Made by a program: the position numbers and the translations under genes. A stretch of 33,136 bases of DNA, taken from the NCBI GenBank assembly GCA_016745055.1, contig JADGDF010000033.1, forward strand, positions 1 to 33,136, given 5' to 3'. A model generated the notes under the pieces. The model did no database searches and had not been told where the DNA came from. It saw only the letters and a list, made by a program, of their open reading frames with translations. The DNA is from Thiotrichaceae bacterium (GTDB lineage Bacteria; Pseudomonadota; Gammaproteobacteria; Beggiatoales; Beggiatoaceae). Positions 32,804 to 33,136 of this stretch are shown in pieces; within the stretch, counting starts at the first letter, position 1, and each line of letters begins with the position of its first letter.

Positions 32804-33136
32804 TTAAATAATTAGTTTATTATATATAGCAGCAATAAGGTTAAACCGTAGAGCAAAATGCTTACGACGATTTCGGTAACGAAAGGCAAGCATTTTGAAG
32901 ATTTTAAGTGCCCGTATAACGTGTTCGACAATAATACGGATTTTAGCCAGTTGGCGGTTAGCCTGTTTTTGTTCCTCAGTCAAAGGGCAAAGCTTAGTTT
33001 TTTTAAATGGGATTTGGCAACAAGCATGGTATCTTCTCATTCCTTGATAACCGCTATCAGCTAATACTTGTATAGAGACATCAAGTTGAGCTTTCTTGAG
33101 ACTTTGTTTGAATAAGGTAAAGTCATGAACACTGCC
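32804..33136 (-). CDS. IS5-family (ISL2-like) transposase, C-terminal part, running off the right edge
   Basis: The minus-strand frame is open from the window edge to the stop at 32804. It reads GSVHDFTLFKQSLKKAQL, then VLADSGYQGMRRYHAC with a catalytic Asp, LTEEQKQANRQLAKIRIIVE, then HVIRALKIFKMLAFRYRNRR and FALRFNLIAAIYN. This is the second half of the DDE_Tnp_4 catalytic domain, with the final Glu in RIIVEHVIR. It has inserted into, or replaced the end of, the plus-strand IS5 remnant. The fragment at 1–278 is the N-terminal part of the same transposase type on the same strand. Whether this copy is intact beyond the edge is unknown. Confidence 0.82.
   Translation of the reverse strand, partial: GSVHDFTLFKQSLKKAQLDVSIQVLADSGYQGMRRYHACCQIPFKKTKLCPLTEEQKQANRQLAKIRIIVEHVIRALKIFKMLAFRYRNRRKHFALRFNLIAAIYNKLII

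Noticed and set aside
1-33136. CRISPR array, tRNA or rRNA genes
   Set aside because: No regularly spaced direct repeats and no tRNA cloverleaf or rRNA landmark seen on reading both strands.

Overview
The window looks like chromosomal DNA of a low-GC gammaproteobacterium. An LpxL-type lipid A acyltransferase indicates a Gram-negative outer membrane. The 1971-residue Ser/Thr kinase–ATPase–histidine kinase hybrid, the response regulator with a GGDEF domain, and the many decayed insertion sequences fit large sulfur-oxidising Thiotrichales (Beggiatoa/Thioploca-like). That placement is inference from gene content; the window has no rRNA or other marker gene.

Layout. (1) 1–1366: IS5-family transposase remains, a 122-bp palindromic MITE-like repeat and non-coding DNA. 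(2) 1367–2954: a two-gene overlapping operon of a four-helix membrane protein and a ComEC-like metallo-beta-lactamase-fold hydrolase. (3) 3208–5716: divergent housekeeping genes leuC and pdxA; leuC has no leuD beside it. (4) 6072–7241: a 65-residue protein, a bidirectional terminator and a secreted protein. (5) 7242–10053: a membrane protein with a TRPM-type SLOG domain and SLATT-like modules, divergent from an all-helical protein. (6) 10227–12570: lpxL, divergent from a Wzt-type polysaccharide-export ATPase that has no permease beside it. (7) 12971–18240: an operon of an FRG-domain protein, a membrane-anchored Ser/Thr kinase and a single-pass protein, facing two exported binding proteins that carry putative cell-wall domains (PG_binding_1 and SH3b). 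An Rpn-nuclease scar lies between those two. (8) 18371–20305: a sodium:solute symporter. (9) 20306–21975: a scar zone with an RND transporter tail, an RHS fragment, hairpins and a GC-richer stretch. (10) 21976–31792: a GDSL esterase, a stand-alone HPt protein, an ABC-2-like permease, and the REC–GGDEF gene overlapping the giant hybrid kinase by ATGA. (11) 32060–33136: a broken Cache sensor domain followed by two more IS5-family remnants.

How it fits together. leuC, pdxA and lpxL are core metabolism and envelope genes. The segments between them hold signalling and possible conflict modules (metallo-hydrolase/membrane protein, SLOG–SLATT, FRG–kinase) together with mobile-element debris, as in accessory regions. 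The hybrid kinase has its own receiver but no visible HPt domain. The nearby HPt protein is therefore a plausible phosphorelay partner, with REC–GGDEF as a cyclic-di-GMP output. The strongest candidates for undescribed systems are the FRG–kinase–membrane-protein operon with its neighbouring receptors, the membrane-protein/MBL pair, and the SLOG–SLATT gene with its divergent helical neighbour. I saw no CRISPR array, tRNA or rRNA.
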